Shown piece after piece: positions 1-8,289 of a stretch of 63,905 nt of DNA. The notes beneath the pieces were generated by a model that was not told the DNA's origin, did not search any database, and was given only the letters and a program-made list of their open reading frames with translations. The DNA is from Streptomyces physcomitrii (lineage in GTDB: Bacteria > Actinomycetota > Actinomycetes > Streptomycetales > Streptomycetaceae): assembly GCF_012273655.1 (NCBI RefSeq), contig NZ_JAAWWP010000028.1, forward strand, positions 1 to 63,905, written 5' to 3'. The position numbers were made by a program, and so were the translations under genes. Position 1 is the first letter of the stretch. Each line of letters begins with the position of its first letter.

Positions 1-190
1 CCCCACCCTCTCCAAGGTCTACTCCCTCGAAGAGACCGGCCAGGCCGCCTACGACGTCCACAAGAACCTCCACCAGGGCAAGGTCGGCGTCCTCGCCCTC
101 GCCCCCGAAGAAGGACTCGGCGTCCGCAATCACGAACTGCGCGCCAAGCACCTGGACGCCATCAACCGCTTCCGCGTCGGTACCGGCTGA
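1..190 (+). CDS. ccr: Crotonyl-CoA carboxylase/reductase, C-terminal fragment
   Basis: Only the last 62 codons are in the window; the reading frame starts at base 2 and ends at a TGA at 188-190. The fragment contains the conserved tail of the family, including YSLEETGQAAYDVHKNLHQG and LAPEEGLGVR, followed by the RAKHLDAINRFR ending. The enzyme reductively carboxylates crotonyl-CoA to ethylmalonyl-CoA with NADPH and CO2, feeding the ethylmalonyl-CoA pathway and polyketide extender-unit supply in streptomycetes. It is cut off by the window edge rather than truncated. The next gene begins five bases later, so the two are probably co-transcribed. Family assignment is firm; residues upstream of the edge cannot be seen. 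Confidence 0.9.
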   Translation, partial: PTLSKVYSLEETGQAAYDVHKNLHQGKVGVLALAPEEGLGVRNHELRAKHLDAINRFRVGTG

Positions 191-194
191 GCCG

Positions 195-1262
195 ATGAGC
201 CACCCCGCGGAGCTCACGCGCTTCCGGGACACGGACACCGCGGGCCAGGGGACGGGCGGACCGCTCCCCTGGCCCGCCGGTCAGGTCACGCTCGGGCAGG
301 CCCGGGGCGAGCGTTCGCTGACCGCGCTCTTCCGTGCCGCCCTCGCCGACGTGAGCACACCCGAACCGCCGCCGGTGCCCGCCGGAGGCCGCCTGACCTG
401 GACGACCGGCACCTTCACCCCGGAGCCGCCCTTCTGGCCGGACGGCGACATCGGCCGCCTGGCGGTCTGCGCCACCGTCAACGCCCTTGCCGCCCAAGGC
501 GCCCGCCCTCTGGCCCTCAGCCTCACCGCGGTGGTCGAGGCGGGTCTTTCCCTGGAGCGCCTGCGCGCCCTGAGCGCCTCGGTACGCGAGAGCCTGGCCG
601 AGGCGGAGGTACCGCTCGGCGGCTTCGACCTCGGCGTCGTCCGCACCGGCGAGGCCGACCAGCTCTACCTGACGGCCACCGGCACGGGCCTGCTGCCGGC
701 CGCCCCCACCACCGCACCGGCGAGGCCGGGCGACCGGCTCTGGCTCACCGGCCCCCTCGGCAACCACGGCACCCACCTCCTGGCCACCCGCCACCAACTC
801 GGCTACGAGCAGCTGATCCACGCTCGGCTACGGCCGCTCACCGGCCTGTTCACCCGTCTCCACCAGGGCCATCCGGAGGCTCTGCGCGGCATCCGCCCGG
901 TGAGCACCGGCGGTCTGGCCGCGACGCTGACCGCCCTGGCCGAGGAGACCGGCCTCTCCCCCGCCGTCGACCCGGACCTGCTGCCCCTCGCCCCCGACAC
1001 CCGACTCGCCATGAGCGCCCTGGGACTCGAACCCTGGACCACGGCCAGCGAACCCACCCATCTCGTGGTCGCGGCCCCCGATCCGGCCCTCGAAACCACC
1101 CTCGGCCGCCACACCCCCGAGGGCGCGGCCACGCTCATCGGCACCCTGCGCGAGCCCCCCGCCGGAACGCCGCCGGAACGCCTCGTACTGCTGTGCCCGG
1201 CCGGGCAGCCGCCGGAGGCCCTGGTACTGCCGACCGCACCGCCGCCGGCGCGGCAGAACTGA
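195..1262 (+). CDS. HypE-like AIR-synthase-superfamily protein (orphan, degenerate)
   Basis: 355 aa. The segment FWPDGDIGRLAVCATVNALA (about residues 78-97) matches the core of HypE, the AIR-synthase-fold enzyme that dehydrates carbamoyl to cyanide for NiFe hydrogenase. An AIRS N-domain (roughly 45-165) and C-domain (180-340) can be inferred. Two things argue against a functional HypE. The GDT-K-VV metal/nucleotide motif is replaced by GGFDLGVV. The C-terminal cysteine that carries the carbamoyl group is absent, since the protein ends PPPARQN. No other hyp or hydrogenase genes are near. It starts 4 bases after the ccr stop, suggesting translational coupling and a role linked to acyl-CoA metabolism, which is inference. 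Real function unknown. Confidence 0.7.
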   Translation: MSHPAELTRFRDTDTAGQGTGGPLPWPAGQVTLGQARGERSLTALFRAALADVSTPEPPPVPAGGRLTWTTGTFTPEPPFWPDGDIGRLAVCATVNALAAQGARPLALSLTAVVEAGLSLERLRALSASVRESLAEAEVPLGGFDLGVVRTGEADQLYLTATGTGLLPAAPTTAPARPGDRLWLTGPLGNHGTHLLATRHQLGYEQLIHARLRPLTGLFTRLHQGHPEALRGIRPVSTGGLAATLTALAEETGLSPAVDPDLLPLAPDTRLAMSALGLEPWTTASEPTHLVVAAPDPALETTLGRHTPEGAATLIGTLREPPAGTPPERLVLLCPAGQPPEALVLPTAPPPARQN

Positions 1263-1270
1263 GCAGCCGG

Positions 1271-1307
1271 GCCCGTACGCGAGGGGAGGATCCGCCCGCG
1301 TACGGGC
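1271..1307. terminator. Hairpin terminator after the ccr/HypE-like operon
   Basis: Perfect 11-bp inverted repeat, GCCCGTACGCG at 1271-1281 and CGCGTACGGGC at 1297-1307, beginning 9 bases after the HypE-like stop codon. There is no T tract, as is usual for streptomycete terminators. Confidence 0.7.
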
Positions 1308-1970
1308 GCCGTGGCCCGCCGCGCCCTTCCGCGAAACAAGCCTGACAAAAACCGTTTACGGCACTTTCGGTTTCTCCGTACCGGCCGCGCGGGCAGTTCC
1401 CCCACATGCCCCCGGCCCAGGCAGACCGAGGCCCACCGCGACCGGCTCTTTGCACCCGCGCACCGACGGACCCGCTCCGCCCGCCGCGGGACCGGGGACC
1501 GGCAGCGGCCTTGCCCCGGCGGCCCGGCGGGCGGGTGGACAAACCGTCACCGCAAAGGGAAAAGAGGAAAGCGGTCCGGTTTTGCGAAAGTACGGGAAAC
1601 CCGGCGACGAAACTCACGGGTAATCAGGATCCGGCCCCGCACGGGGCTTGCGGGACGGCGATCCCGTACCCCTCGGTACATGCCCCGTCAGCGGAACCGG
1701 ACCCGTCTGCGTACCGGCGCAATCACTTTCCGCTAAACGGAATTCACAGTTCCACCGAGGCTTCGGGAAGGCGGGACAAAGACCCGGCCGACCCGCCGTG
1801 CGCACAGTGGCCTTACCCACACCTTGCGGCGGCCGGGCATTTACGCAGCGGAGGCGGAGAAACGGTCGGTGACCGTGCGAGCATGCCGCTTACCGAAACC
1901 CGCCAACCCAATGCCGGTGACGTAAAGTTGTCAGGCACGATGCACTTTCAGCCGGGGGAGAGAACCAGGG
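1308..1970. other. 663-bp non-coding leader/promoter region before the LuxR-type regulator
   Basis: No convincing gene. The stretch is noticeably less GC-rich than its surroundings and holds A-rich patches, for example near 1540-1580 and 1720-1760. A possible -10 element TAAAGT lies at about 1923-1928, some 40 bases before the regulator start, without a good -35. The length suggests that the downstream regulator has a complex promoter or a long leader. Confidence 0.35.
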
Positions 1971-3479
1971 ATGTCCGAAACCGACCCGAATAACACCACC
2001 CGTGCCCCCACGGAGCAAACGGACAAGCCCACCCACGCCCGCACCACCGGTCTCCCCCCCGACGCGACCGCGAGCCCGGTCGGCCACCGCTCCGCGGACG
2101 GCGTCCCAGCCGCCCCCGGGACGCCCACTCCCCACACAGAAGGCGCCGAGGACACGAACCCCAGCCGGCACATGGACGACGCCCAACCAGCCCCCCGCTC
2201 CCAGCCCGCGCCCCACCCCGCCGACCAGGACCACCCGGCGGCCGGCCCCGGCGCAGCGGTCCCCGAGGCGCGCGCCCCGCACGAGCGGAGCGGCCCGCCC
2301 TCCTCCGGCCGGCCGCAGGCGCACACCGACCGCGAGACGGCCGACGCCCTGCAGCACACGCTGCACACCCCCACGCTCGACCACCTCGACGACCTCACCG
2401 CGAGCGCCTACCGGCACGCCGTGCTCAACGGCCGCTACCAGGCCGACCACATCATGGAGGTCCTCGGGCTGACCGCCGAGCAGGCCGAGGACATCACGCA
2501 CACGCTCACCCAGCTCCACCTCCTGAAGCCGGTCCCGGGCCAGCCGCGCACGCTGATCCCGCTCAGCCCGGACGCGGCCACCGCCGAACTCCTCGCCACC
2601 ACCGAGCACCACATCCAGCAGTTGCAGAAGGCGGTCACGCACACCCGCAACCGGATGCAGACGCTCCAGCCGCTGTACTACGAGAGCAGGCAGCACCGGA
2701 ACCACACCGAGGCGTTCGACATCATCACCGATATCGCCACGCTGCAGAAAACACTCAACGACCACGGGCTGAACGCCACCAAGGAAATCCTCACCGCCCA
2801 GCCCGGCGGCCCGCGGCCCGCGGATATTCTGGAGAACGCCCGTCCCCGGACGCTCCACAATCTTCAGCGCGGGCTCACTATCAAGCACCTTTACCAGCAC
2901 ACCGCGCGCACCGATCTCACCACGGTCAACTACATCCGTACGATCACCGATCAGGGCGCCCAGGTCCGTACCACCGACCAACTCATCGACCGGATCATCA
3001 TCTACGACCGCGAAACGGTGTTCCTGCCCGAGCAGAACATCACCCACCGGCGGCCGGGCGCGGCCCTGATCCGGGAACCCACGCTGGTCGCCTTTCTCTG
3101 CAAGACCTATGACCACCTGTGGAACAACGCCACCCCCTACACCCCTACGACCCAGGCGACCCCGCACATCACGCAGAATCTCAAGCACGCCATCATCAAA
3201 CTCCTCGCCCAGGGCCACAAGGACGAGAATGTCGCGCGGAAACTCGGTATGAGTGTCCGCACCTGTCGCCGCCATATCGCCCAGATCATGGAACAGGCGA
3301 ATGCCACCAGCCGTTTCCAGACCGGCGCGAATCTGGCCCTCGCCGGTTATATCTCCCATGAGCCGGATTGCCTCCCGGAAGGCCACCGCCAGCCGGCAGC
3401 GGACGGCCCGGACCACAACACCGGTGACCCGGGCTATCCCCCCTTGGAAGCGAACTCCCATGCCCGCGAGGACATCTGA
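1971..3479 (+). CDS. LuxR-type transcriptional regulator with long disordered N-terminus
   Basis: 502 aa. Residues 1-120 are a low-complexity Pro/Ala/Thr-rich tail. A helical region follows, about 125-230, which resembles the TrmB/winged-helix-plus-coiled-coil arrangement of many actinobacterial LuxR regulators; it includes LTASAYRHAVLNGRY. The C-terminus carries a LuxR/FixJ helix-turn-helix at about residues 412-445, with GHKDENVARKLGMSVRTCRR. There is no receiver domain, so it is not a classical response regulator. ATG at 1971 follows GGGGGAGAGAACCAGGG. It stands alone, with a 700-bp gap upstream and an unrelated VOC gene downstream, so its targets are unknown. Such proteins often sit beside secondary-metabolite genes, but none adjoin it here. 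Confidence 0.8.
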   Translation: MSETDPNNTTRAPTEQTDKPTHARTTGLPPDATASPVGHRSADGVPAAPGTPTPHTEGAEDTNPSRHMDDAQPAPRSQPAPHPADQDHPAAGPGAAVPEARAPHERSGPPSSGRPQAHTDRETADALQHTLHTPTLDHLDDLTASAYRHAVLNGRYQADHIMEVLGLTAEQAEDITHTLTQLHLLKPVPGQPRTLIPLSPDAATAELLATTEHHIQQLQKAVTHTRNRMQTLQPLYYESRQHRNHTEAFDIITDIATLQKTLNDHGLNATKEILTAQPGGPRPADILENARPRTLHNLQRGLTIKHLYQHTARTDLTTVNYIRTITDQGAQVRTTDQLIDRIIIYDRETVFLPEQNITHRRPGAALIREPTLVAFLCKTYDHLWNNATPYTPTTQATPHITQNLKHAIIKLLAQGHKDENVARKLGMSVRTCRRHIAQIMEQANATSRFQTGANLALAGYISHEPDCLPEGHRQPAADGPDHNTGDPGYPPLEANSHAREDI

Positions 3480-3579
3480 GCGCCGGGTCCCCTGACGCGC
3501 CGCTCCGCCTACTCCCGCCGGGTGGCCGAGAAGAGTGGCTCGGCGGTGTTGTCAGTGCCGGGCTCTATAAGTGGTGACC

Positions 3580-4044
3580 ATGACCGCAACTCCCGTGCAC
3601 TGGAAGCTCGTCGTCGACGCCCGTGATCCGCACGCGCAGGCCGCCTTCTGGGCGGCCGCGCTGCACTACGAGGTCGAGGACCACAGCGTGCTCATCGGCA
3701 AGCTGCTCGGCCTCGGCGCCGTCCCTCCCGAGATCCTGCTCGACCGCGACGGCCGCAAGGCCTGGCGCGACGCCGCCGGGGTGCGCCATCCCGAGGACCC
3801 CTACGACCCCGAGAGCGGGGGGGGTCTCGGGCGGCGGCTGCTCTTCAACCGGGTGCCCTCGAAGGAGCGGAAGACGGGCAAGAACCGGCTCCACATCGAC
3901 CTGCACGGCCCGGCCGGGGAGCGGGAGGCGGAGGTGGAGCGCCTGCGCGCCCTGGGCGCCGGTGTCCAGCGGCACGTCCAGGAGCCCGCCGGGGAGTGGG
4001 TGGTCATGACGGACCCGGAGGGCAATGAGTTCTGCGTGCACTGA
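3580..4044 (+). CDS. VOC (glyoxalase/bleomycin-resistance fold) family protein
   Basis: 154 aa from ATG 3580; GTG codons at 3571 and 3574 are in-frame alternatives. The protein has the beta-alpha-beta-beta-beta repeat typical of VOC proteins: WKLVVDARDPHAQAAFWAAA at the N-terminus and a C-terminal half ending WVVMTDPEGNEFCVH, the usual metal-site strand. KNRLHIDLHG supplies the central His. The TATAAGTGG just upstream of the start and the lack of a clear ribosome site suggest that the mRNA may be leaderless. The substrate cannot be told; family members include dioxygenases, lyases and drug-binding proteins. Confidence 0.8.
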   Translation: MTATPVHWKLVVDARDPHAQAAFWAAALHYEVEDHSVLIGKLLGLGAVPPEILLDRDGRKAWRDAAGVRHPEDPYDPESGGGLGRRLLFNRVPSKERKTGKNRLHIDLHGPAGEREAEVERLRALGAGVQRHVQEPAGEWVVMTDPEGNEFCVH

Positions 4045-4103
4045 GGTCGCCCGTGCGACGGCCCGGGGCCCCGCCCGCCGCGCGGACTTGGCATCCTGGG
4101 GGC

Positions 4104-4736
4104 ATGTCCTCAGACGCGCTGGTCCCCCAGGTCGATGCCCTGCTCGACGGTCCGCTGCCGCTGCCGATCGTCGCCGCGGGCGATCCCGTGCTGCGGCGTC
4201 CGGCCGCGGCGTACGAGGGGCAGCTCGGTGCGCGCCGGCTGGAGCGGCTGATCGAGGCCATGCGGGAGACCATGCACGCGGCACCCGGTGTCGGCCTCGC
4301 CGCACCGCAGGTCGGGCTCGCACTCCGGCTGGCGGTGCTGGAGGACACGGCCGAGGTCCCCGAGGAGATCCGCCGTGCGCGCGAGCGGGAGCCACTGCCC
4401 TTCCGGGTGCTCCTGAACCCCGTCTACGAACCGGTGGGTGAGCGCCGGGCGGCCTTCTTCGAGGGCTGCCTCAGCGTGCCGGGCTGGGGGGCGGTGGTGG
4501 CCCGGCACGCGCGAGTGCGCCTGCGCGCGCTCGACGCGGCGGGCACGGCCCTGGACGAGGTGTTCTCCGGCTGGCCCGCCCGGATCGTCCAGCACGAGAC
4601 GGACCACCTCGCGGGCCGGCTGTACCTCGATGTGGCCGAACCGCGCTCGCTCTCCAGCGCCGCCGCCATGGCCGAACGGTGGAACCAGCCGACCCCGGAG
4701 CGCGCCGCCGAGGCGCTCGGCTTCCCGCTGCCGTAG
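4104..4736 (+). CDS. def: Peptide deformylase (first copy)
   Basis: 210 aa. It removes the N-formyl group from nascent proteins, using Fe2+ or Zn2+. All three signature motifs are intact: GVGLAAPQVG (62-71), EGCLS with the metal-binding Cys (120-124), and QHETDH with the HEXXH site (163-168). The start is ATG 4104, chosen because it follows a GGGG stretch and leaves a normal-length N-terminus; an upstream in-frame start at 4053 would add 17 atypical residues. A second deformylase lies at 22700-23257, so the window carries two. Its long insert between motifs 1 and 2 (VLEDTAEVPEEIRR region) is typical of actinobacterial type I-B/III-like forms. Probably monocistronic. Confidence 0.92.
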   Translation: MSSDALVPQVDALLDGPLPLPIVAAGDPVLRRPAAAYEGQLGARRLERLIEAMRETMHAAPGVGLAAPQVGLALRLAVLEDTAEVPEEIRRAREREPLPFRVLLNPVYEPVGERRAAFFEGCLSVPGWGAVVARHARVRLRALDAAGTALDEVFSGWPARIVQHETDHLAGRLYLDVAEPRSLSSAAAMAERWNQPTPERAAEALGFPLP

Positions 4737-5114
4737 CCACCGGGCACTTGCTGCCGGACACCCGCTGCCACTCCCCTGCCGTACAGAACAGCAGGTCGCC
4801 ATCGCCGAGTTGGAGCCCGCGGCCGTCCCCGGATACCGGCCGGGCGGTCAACTGCGCCCGGTTCCGGCCATGCTGACTCGTCGGCAGTCCACGCCGGAAC
4901 GGCCCCCGCCGGGTGCCGAGGCACGCACCCCCGGCGGAACCCGCGGCCGATCGGGGGAACCCTCCCCGGCCGTGCAACCTCGGCGGCTGCTCGGCAGTCA
5001 CTAGTGGTATCCGGCTCGTACAGGGACCCAGCTTCTTCCTCCGGTGCGGCGCGCGAGCCGCGCGCCGACCGGGCACACGAGCCCTGACCACGCTTTTCGA
5101 ACAGGGGAAACACC
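4737..5114. other. 378-bp gap without recognised gene
   Basis: No reading frame on either strand looks like a real gene. No strong inverted repeat was found. The promoter of the DUF4232 gene must lie in its right-hand part. Confidence 0.5.
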
Positions 5115-5642
5115 ATGCGCGCTCGTTCCATCCTCGCCGCCTCGGCGGCGGTCGCCGCGCTCGCCGCCACCGCGCCCGCGGCCTGGGCAGGCGGCCCGGC
5201 CGCCTCCGCCGACACCACCTGCCGGGAGAACCAGCTGACCGTGCAGGCCACCGGTACGGAGCTGCCGGACGTCCTGCACATCAGCGTCACCAACCGGGCC
5301 ACCCGTGCCTGCGTGGTCGACCAGATCCCGACGGTGACCTTCGGCGACCTGGACGGCGCGGCGCAGCCGGTGCCGCCGTCGGAGAGCGCCCCGTACCGGG
5401 TGAAGCCGGGCGCCACCGCGTACGCCTCGGTGCGGACGACCAGCAGGCTCGACAACCCCGATGCCCGGGTCGTCGACTCGGTGACCGTCGCCGGTGACCC
5501 CTCGCACCAGGGCCGCAGCTTCCCGGCCGCCTCGCTCGGCGCGCCGGACGGTGTGGTCGTCTGGGAGCCGGTGACCACGCTGTGGAAGTCCTCGGCGGCC
5601 GCGGCCGACCAGGCACTCTCGGACGCCGTCAACGGCGGCTGA
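5115..5642 (+). CDS. Secreted DUF4232-type protein
   Basis: 175 aa with a Sec signal peptide (MRARS, a hydrophobic Ala-rich stretch to about residue 24, and a cleavage-like AWA-GG). The mature part, starting DTTCRENQLTVQATGTE, has the beta-rich pattern of DUF4232 proteins, with two cysteines (TC and AC) spaced to form a disulfide. These exported actinobacterial proteins have no defined enzymatic role. The ATG follows GGGGAAACACC. It is flanked by a gap upstream and a hairpin terminator downstream, so it is likely a single-gene transcript. Confidence 0.78.
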   Translation: MRARSILAASAAVAALAATAPAAWAGGPAASADTTCRENQLTVQATGTELPDVLHISVTNRATRACVVDQIPTVTFGDLDGAAQPVPPSESAPYRVKPGATAYASVRTTSRLDNPDARVVDSVTVAGDPSHQGRSFPAASLGAPDGVVVWEPVTTLWKSSAAAADQALSDAVNGG

Positions 5643-5679
5643 CGGCACCACGTACACGACTGACGGCATCACGTACACG
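5640..5679. repeat. Two-copy 19-bp direct repeat at a stop codon
   Basis: TGACGGCACCACGTACACG at 5640-5658 and TGACGGCATCACGTACACG at 5661-5679 differ at one base and have a 21-bp period. The first copy begins with the TGA stop of the DUF4232 gene, so the second adds another in-frame stop one turn later. It looks like a small tandem duplication. Confidence 0.7.
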
Positions 5680-5680
5680 G

Positions 5681-5720
5681 CGGCCCCGCGACCGGCTCCA
5701 CACCCGGCCTCGCGGGGCCG
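5681..5720. terminator. Hairpin terminator after DUF4232 gene
   Basis: Inverted repeat CGGCCCCGCGA (5681-5691) and TCGCGGGGCCG (5710-5720), 11 bp perfect with an 18-nt loop, about 40 bases after the stop codon. Confidence 0.75.
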
Positions 5721-5775
5721 CGCCGTTTCCGCGTTTCCGGAGGCGGCGGGCTCCGCGGGCCGACAAGCTGGTGGC

Positions 5776-7293
5776 ATGAGCGGTACCGAAGATGCTGCCG
5801 GGACACTGCGGCTGTCCTCCGCCCGCGGGCGCGGGGTGCTGGTCTGCGTGGTCCTCGCCTCCGGGATGGCCATGCTCGACGGCACGGTCGTCAACGTCGC
5901 CCTGCCGCGGATGGGGCGTGATCTGGACGCCTCGCTGTCCACCCTCCAGTGGGTGGTCAACGCGTACATGCTGACGCTCTCGGCCCTGCTGCTGTGGGGC
6001 GGGGCGATCGGCGACCGGATCGGCAGACGCCGGGCGCTGCTGCTCGGGGCAGGCTGGTTCGCGCTCGCCTCGGCGCTGTGCGGACTCGCCCCGGACGAGA
6101 GCGTCCTCATCGGCGCCCGCGCGCTGCAGGGCGTCGGCGGCGCCCTGCTGACGCCGGGCTCGCTCGCCCTGGTGCGGGCCTCCTTCCATCCGGACGACCA
6201 GGCCCGCGCGGTCGGCGCCTGGTCGGGCCTGACCGGGGTGGCCGGGGCGCTCGGACCCTTCCTCGGCGGCTGGCTGATCGACGGGCCCGGCTGGCGGTGG
6301 ATCTTCCTGATCAATCTGCCGCTGGCCGCCGTGGTGCTCGCGCTCGCCGTCAAGTTCGTGCCGGAGAGCCGCGACGAGGGTGCCCGGCAGCAGCCCTTCG
6401 ACGTCCGGGGCGCGGTCCTCGCCGCGCTCTTCCTCGGCGGGGTCAGCTACGCCCTGATCGGCGCCTCCGCCCACGACTCCGCGCTCCAGGTGGGCCTCTC
6501 CGCGCTGCTCGCGCTCGCCGCGGGGCTCGCCTTCCTGTCGGTCGAGCGGCGGCGGGCGGATCCCATGCTCCCGCTCTCCCTCTTCCGCTCCCGGCTGTTC
6601 AGCGCGACCAACGGCATGACCCTGTGCCTGTACGCGGCCATCGGCGGCATGCTCTTCCTCCTGCCGGTGCAGTTGCAGACCACCCTCGGCTACGACGCCC
6701 TCCAGGCCGGGATCGCCACCTTGCCGATCACCGCGCTGATGCTGCTGCTCTCCTCGCGCACCGGCGCCCTCGCAAAGCGGATCGGCCCGGCGCCGCCGCT
6801 GATCGCCGGTCCGCTGGTCGGGGCGGCCGGGGCGCTCCTGATGCTGCGGGTCGGCCCGGGCGCCTCGTACCCGACGGAGGTGCTGCCCGCGGTGGTGGTC
6901 CTCGGCCTCGGGATGAGCCTGTTCGTGGCGCCGCTGACCGCCACCGTGCTCGCCTCGGTGGACTCGGCGCGCGCCGGTCTGGCCAGTGGCGTGAACAACA
7001 CCGCGGCCCGGGTGGCGCAGTTGCTCATCGTGGCGGCGCTGCCCCTGGTGGTGGGGCTCTCGGGGGACGCCTACACCTCGGCCCCGGCGGTGGACGCCTC
7101 CTTCCGGCGGGCCGCGCTGCTCACCGCGGGGCTCTTCCTCGCCGCCTCCGCCGCGGCTGCCCTCTTCGTCCGGCCGAAGTCGGTGCGCCCGCGGCTGCGG
7201 CGCGCCCCGCGGCCGATGTGCCGCTCCTATCTCGCCGTCAACTGCCCGCCGCTGGAGCCCGGTTCGGCCCCCGAGCGGCGGGAGGGCGTGTGA
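5776..7293 (+). CDS. MFS transporter, DHA2 (14-TM drug:H+ antiporter) type
   Basis: 505 aa integral membrane protein. The first helix carries MLDGTVVNVALPRMG with the acidic residue typical of DHA2 exporters. Motif A-like GGAIGDRIGRRRAL follows TM2, and the motif C-like segment GPFLGGWLIDGPGWRWIFLI is present. The hydrophobic segments fit 14 helices. The likely role is proton-driven efflux of a drug or secondary metabolite; the substrate is unknown. No TetR or MarR regulator is adjacent. It is convergent with the Asp23 gene, with only 10 bases between the stop codons. It is far from the siderophore genes at 33-40 kb, so a link there is not supported by position. Confidence 0.85.
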   Translation: MSGTEDAAGTLRLSSARGRGVLVCVVLASGMAMLDGTVVNVALPRMGRDLDASLSTLQWVVNAYMLTLSALLLWGGAIGDRIGRRRALLLGAGWFALASALCGLAPDESVLIGARALQGVGGALLTPGSLALVRASFHPDDQARAVGAWSGLTGVAGALGPFLGGWLIDGPGWRWIFLINLPLAAVVLALAVKFVPESRDEGARQQPFDVRGAVLAALFLGGVSYALIGASAHDSALQVGLSALLALAAGLAFLSVERRRADPMLPLSLFRSRLFSATNGMTLCLYAAIGGMLFLLPVQLQTTLGYDALQAGIATLPITALMLLLSSRTGALAKRIGPAPPLIAGPLVGAAGALLMLRVGPGASYPTEVLPAVVVLGLGMSLFVAPLTATVLASVDSARAGLASGVNNTAARVAQLLIVAALPLVVGLSGDAYTSAPAVDASFRRAALLTAGLFLAASAAAALFVRPKSVRPRLRRAPRPMCRSYLAVNCPPLEPGSAPERREGV

Positions 7294-7303
7294 CGGCGCG
7301 CGC

Positions 7304-7660
7304 TCAGAGCACCCCGGTGACCGTCACGCTCACCGCGACCCGGGCCTCGGGCACCCCGAGCAGCGCACCGGCCGCGGCACTCGCGGCCGTACGCACCGCC
7401 CGGGTGACGTCGACGGCCCGATGCCCGGTCAGCGTGGTCAGCTTCACCTCGATCTGCCAGGTGCTGCGGTCGGCGCCGAGCCGGACCCGGACCCCGGAGA
7501 CCGGTTCCGGCCCGGCGGTGCCGTGCACCAGGCGGGCGGTGCGGGCGCGCAGCAGTCCGGTGAGCCCGGGGCGCAGATAGGCGACGCCCGGGACCCCGGC
7601 CGCCGCCGCGGCGACCGCCTCCTCCACCTGCCTGCGGCTGCTGCTGTCCTCGGTGGTCAT
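7304..7660 (-). CDS. Asp23/Gls24 family protein (short form)
   Basis: 118 aa. Its single alpha/beta domain resembles Asp23 (alkaline shock) repeats: an N-terminal helix RRQVEEAVAAAAAGVPGVAY, then strands VSGVRVRLG, STWQIEVKLTTLTGHRAVDV, a helix and a final strand ARVAVSVTVTGVL. It is last in the minus-strand operon ECF sigma, zinc-motif/Asp23 protein, Asp23 protein. The start codon overlaps the previous stop in an ATGA. It is presumably a cytoplasmic or membrane-associated envelope-stress protein; the molecular function of the family is not settled. Confidence 0.75.
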   Translation of the reverse strand: MTTEDSSSRRQVEEAVAAAAAGVPGVAYLRPGLTGLLRARTARLVHGTAGPEPVSGVRVRLGADRSTWQIEVKLTTLTGHRAVDVTRAVRTAASAAAGALLGVPEARVAVSVTVTGVL

Positions 7661-8289
7661 CCGCGGTCTCCCCCGTCCGGTGCGTCCTCGTCGTCCAGGA
7701 TGTCGATCACGGCGACGTCCACGGCCCGTACGTCGAGGCCGAGGGCTTGTACGGCGGCCGAGGTCACGGCGGTGCGGACCGCCTCGGCGACGTCCTGGAG
7801 GTTCCAGCTCAGGGCGGCGGCGACCTCCAGGCGCACGGTCACCGGTCCGCGTACCCGACCGGCTCCCGGTGTCAGCGGGAGCACCTGGCAGCTGCCCGCG
7901 CGCACGCCCGGGACCGCGTCGGCCGCCGCCCGGAAGGACTTGGCGGCCGCGGCCTCCACGATCCACAGGTCCTCGTCCGCCTCGCCGAGCGGGAGGCTGC
8001 GCCCGGGGCGCAGTTCGAGGCGGACGATGTCCATCACGCGGGCGGTCAGCCGGGCGGGGTCGGCCGCCGCGGTGTCCTCGTCGGCGGAGCGGGCCTGGCG
8101 GACCAGGTCGTCCAGGGCGTGCAGTTCGCGCAGGGCCGTGGCGCAGTGCGGGCACCGGAGCAGGTGGGGGTCGGGTGGGCCCTCGGCGTCGTGGACGGCC
8201 CAGACCGACTCCAGGCTCCGTCCGCAGTCGAGGAGTTCCGTGTCGGGCAGGTCGTCGTCCGGCGGCACCGGGTTCGCGTTCAACGCCAT
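7657..8289 (-). CDS. Putative zinc-binding anti-sigma-like protein fused to an Asp23-like domain
   Basis: 210 aa. The N-terminal third contains His42-x3-Cys46-x2-Cys49 (HLLRCPHC) preceded by Cys22, the arrangement of ZAS-type anti-sigma factors such as RsrA. Residues 60-200 then show an Asp23-like pattern: RLTARVMDIVRLELRPG, a helix AAAKSFRAAADAVPGV, and strands RGPVTVRLEVAAALSWNL and DVRAVDVAVIDIL. The gene starts inside the ECF sigma gene (10-base overlap), the usual layout of a sigma/anti-sigma pair. I infer that it restrains or senses for that sigma factor. There is no transmembrane helix, so it would be a soluble anti-sigma factor. The alternative is a zinc-structured Asp23 protein with no sigma-binding role. 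Confidence 0.6.
   Translation of the reverse strand: MALNANPVPPDDDLPDTELLDCGRSLESVWAVHDAEGPPDPHLLRCPHCATALRELHALDDLVRQARSADEDTAAADPARLTARVMDIVRLELRPGRSLPLGEADEDLWIVEAAAAKSFRAAADAVPGVRAGSCQVLPLTPGAGRVRGPVTVRLEVAAALSWNLQDVAEAVRTAVTSAAVQALGLDVRAVDVAVIDILDDEDAPDGGDRG

Noticed and set aside
1890..3461. Long minus-strand frame antisense to the LuxR-type regulator
   Set aside because: It mirrors the high-GC codon structure of the plus-strand gene; the protein is Gly/Arg/Val-biased with no family features, and the plus strand has a clear HTH.
5776..7293. The DHA2 MFS transporter as the siderophore exporter
   Set aside because: It is about 26 kb from the siderophore genes, has no iron box and belongs to the drug-efflux type; no positional evidence links it.
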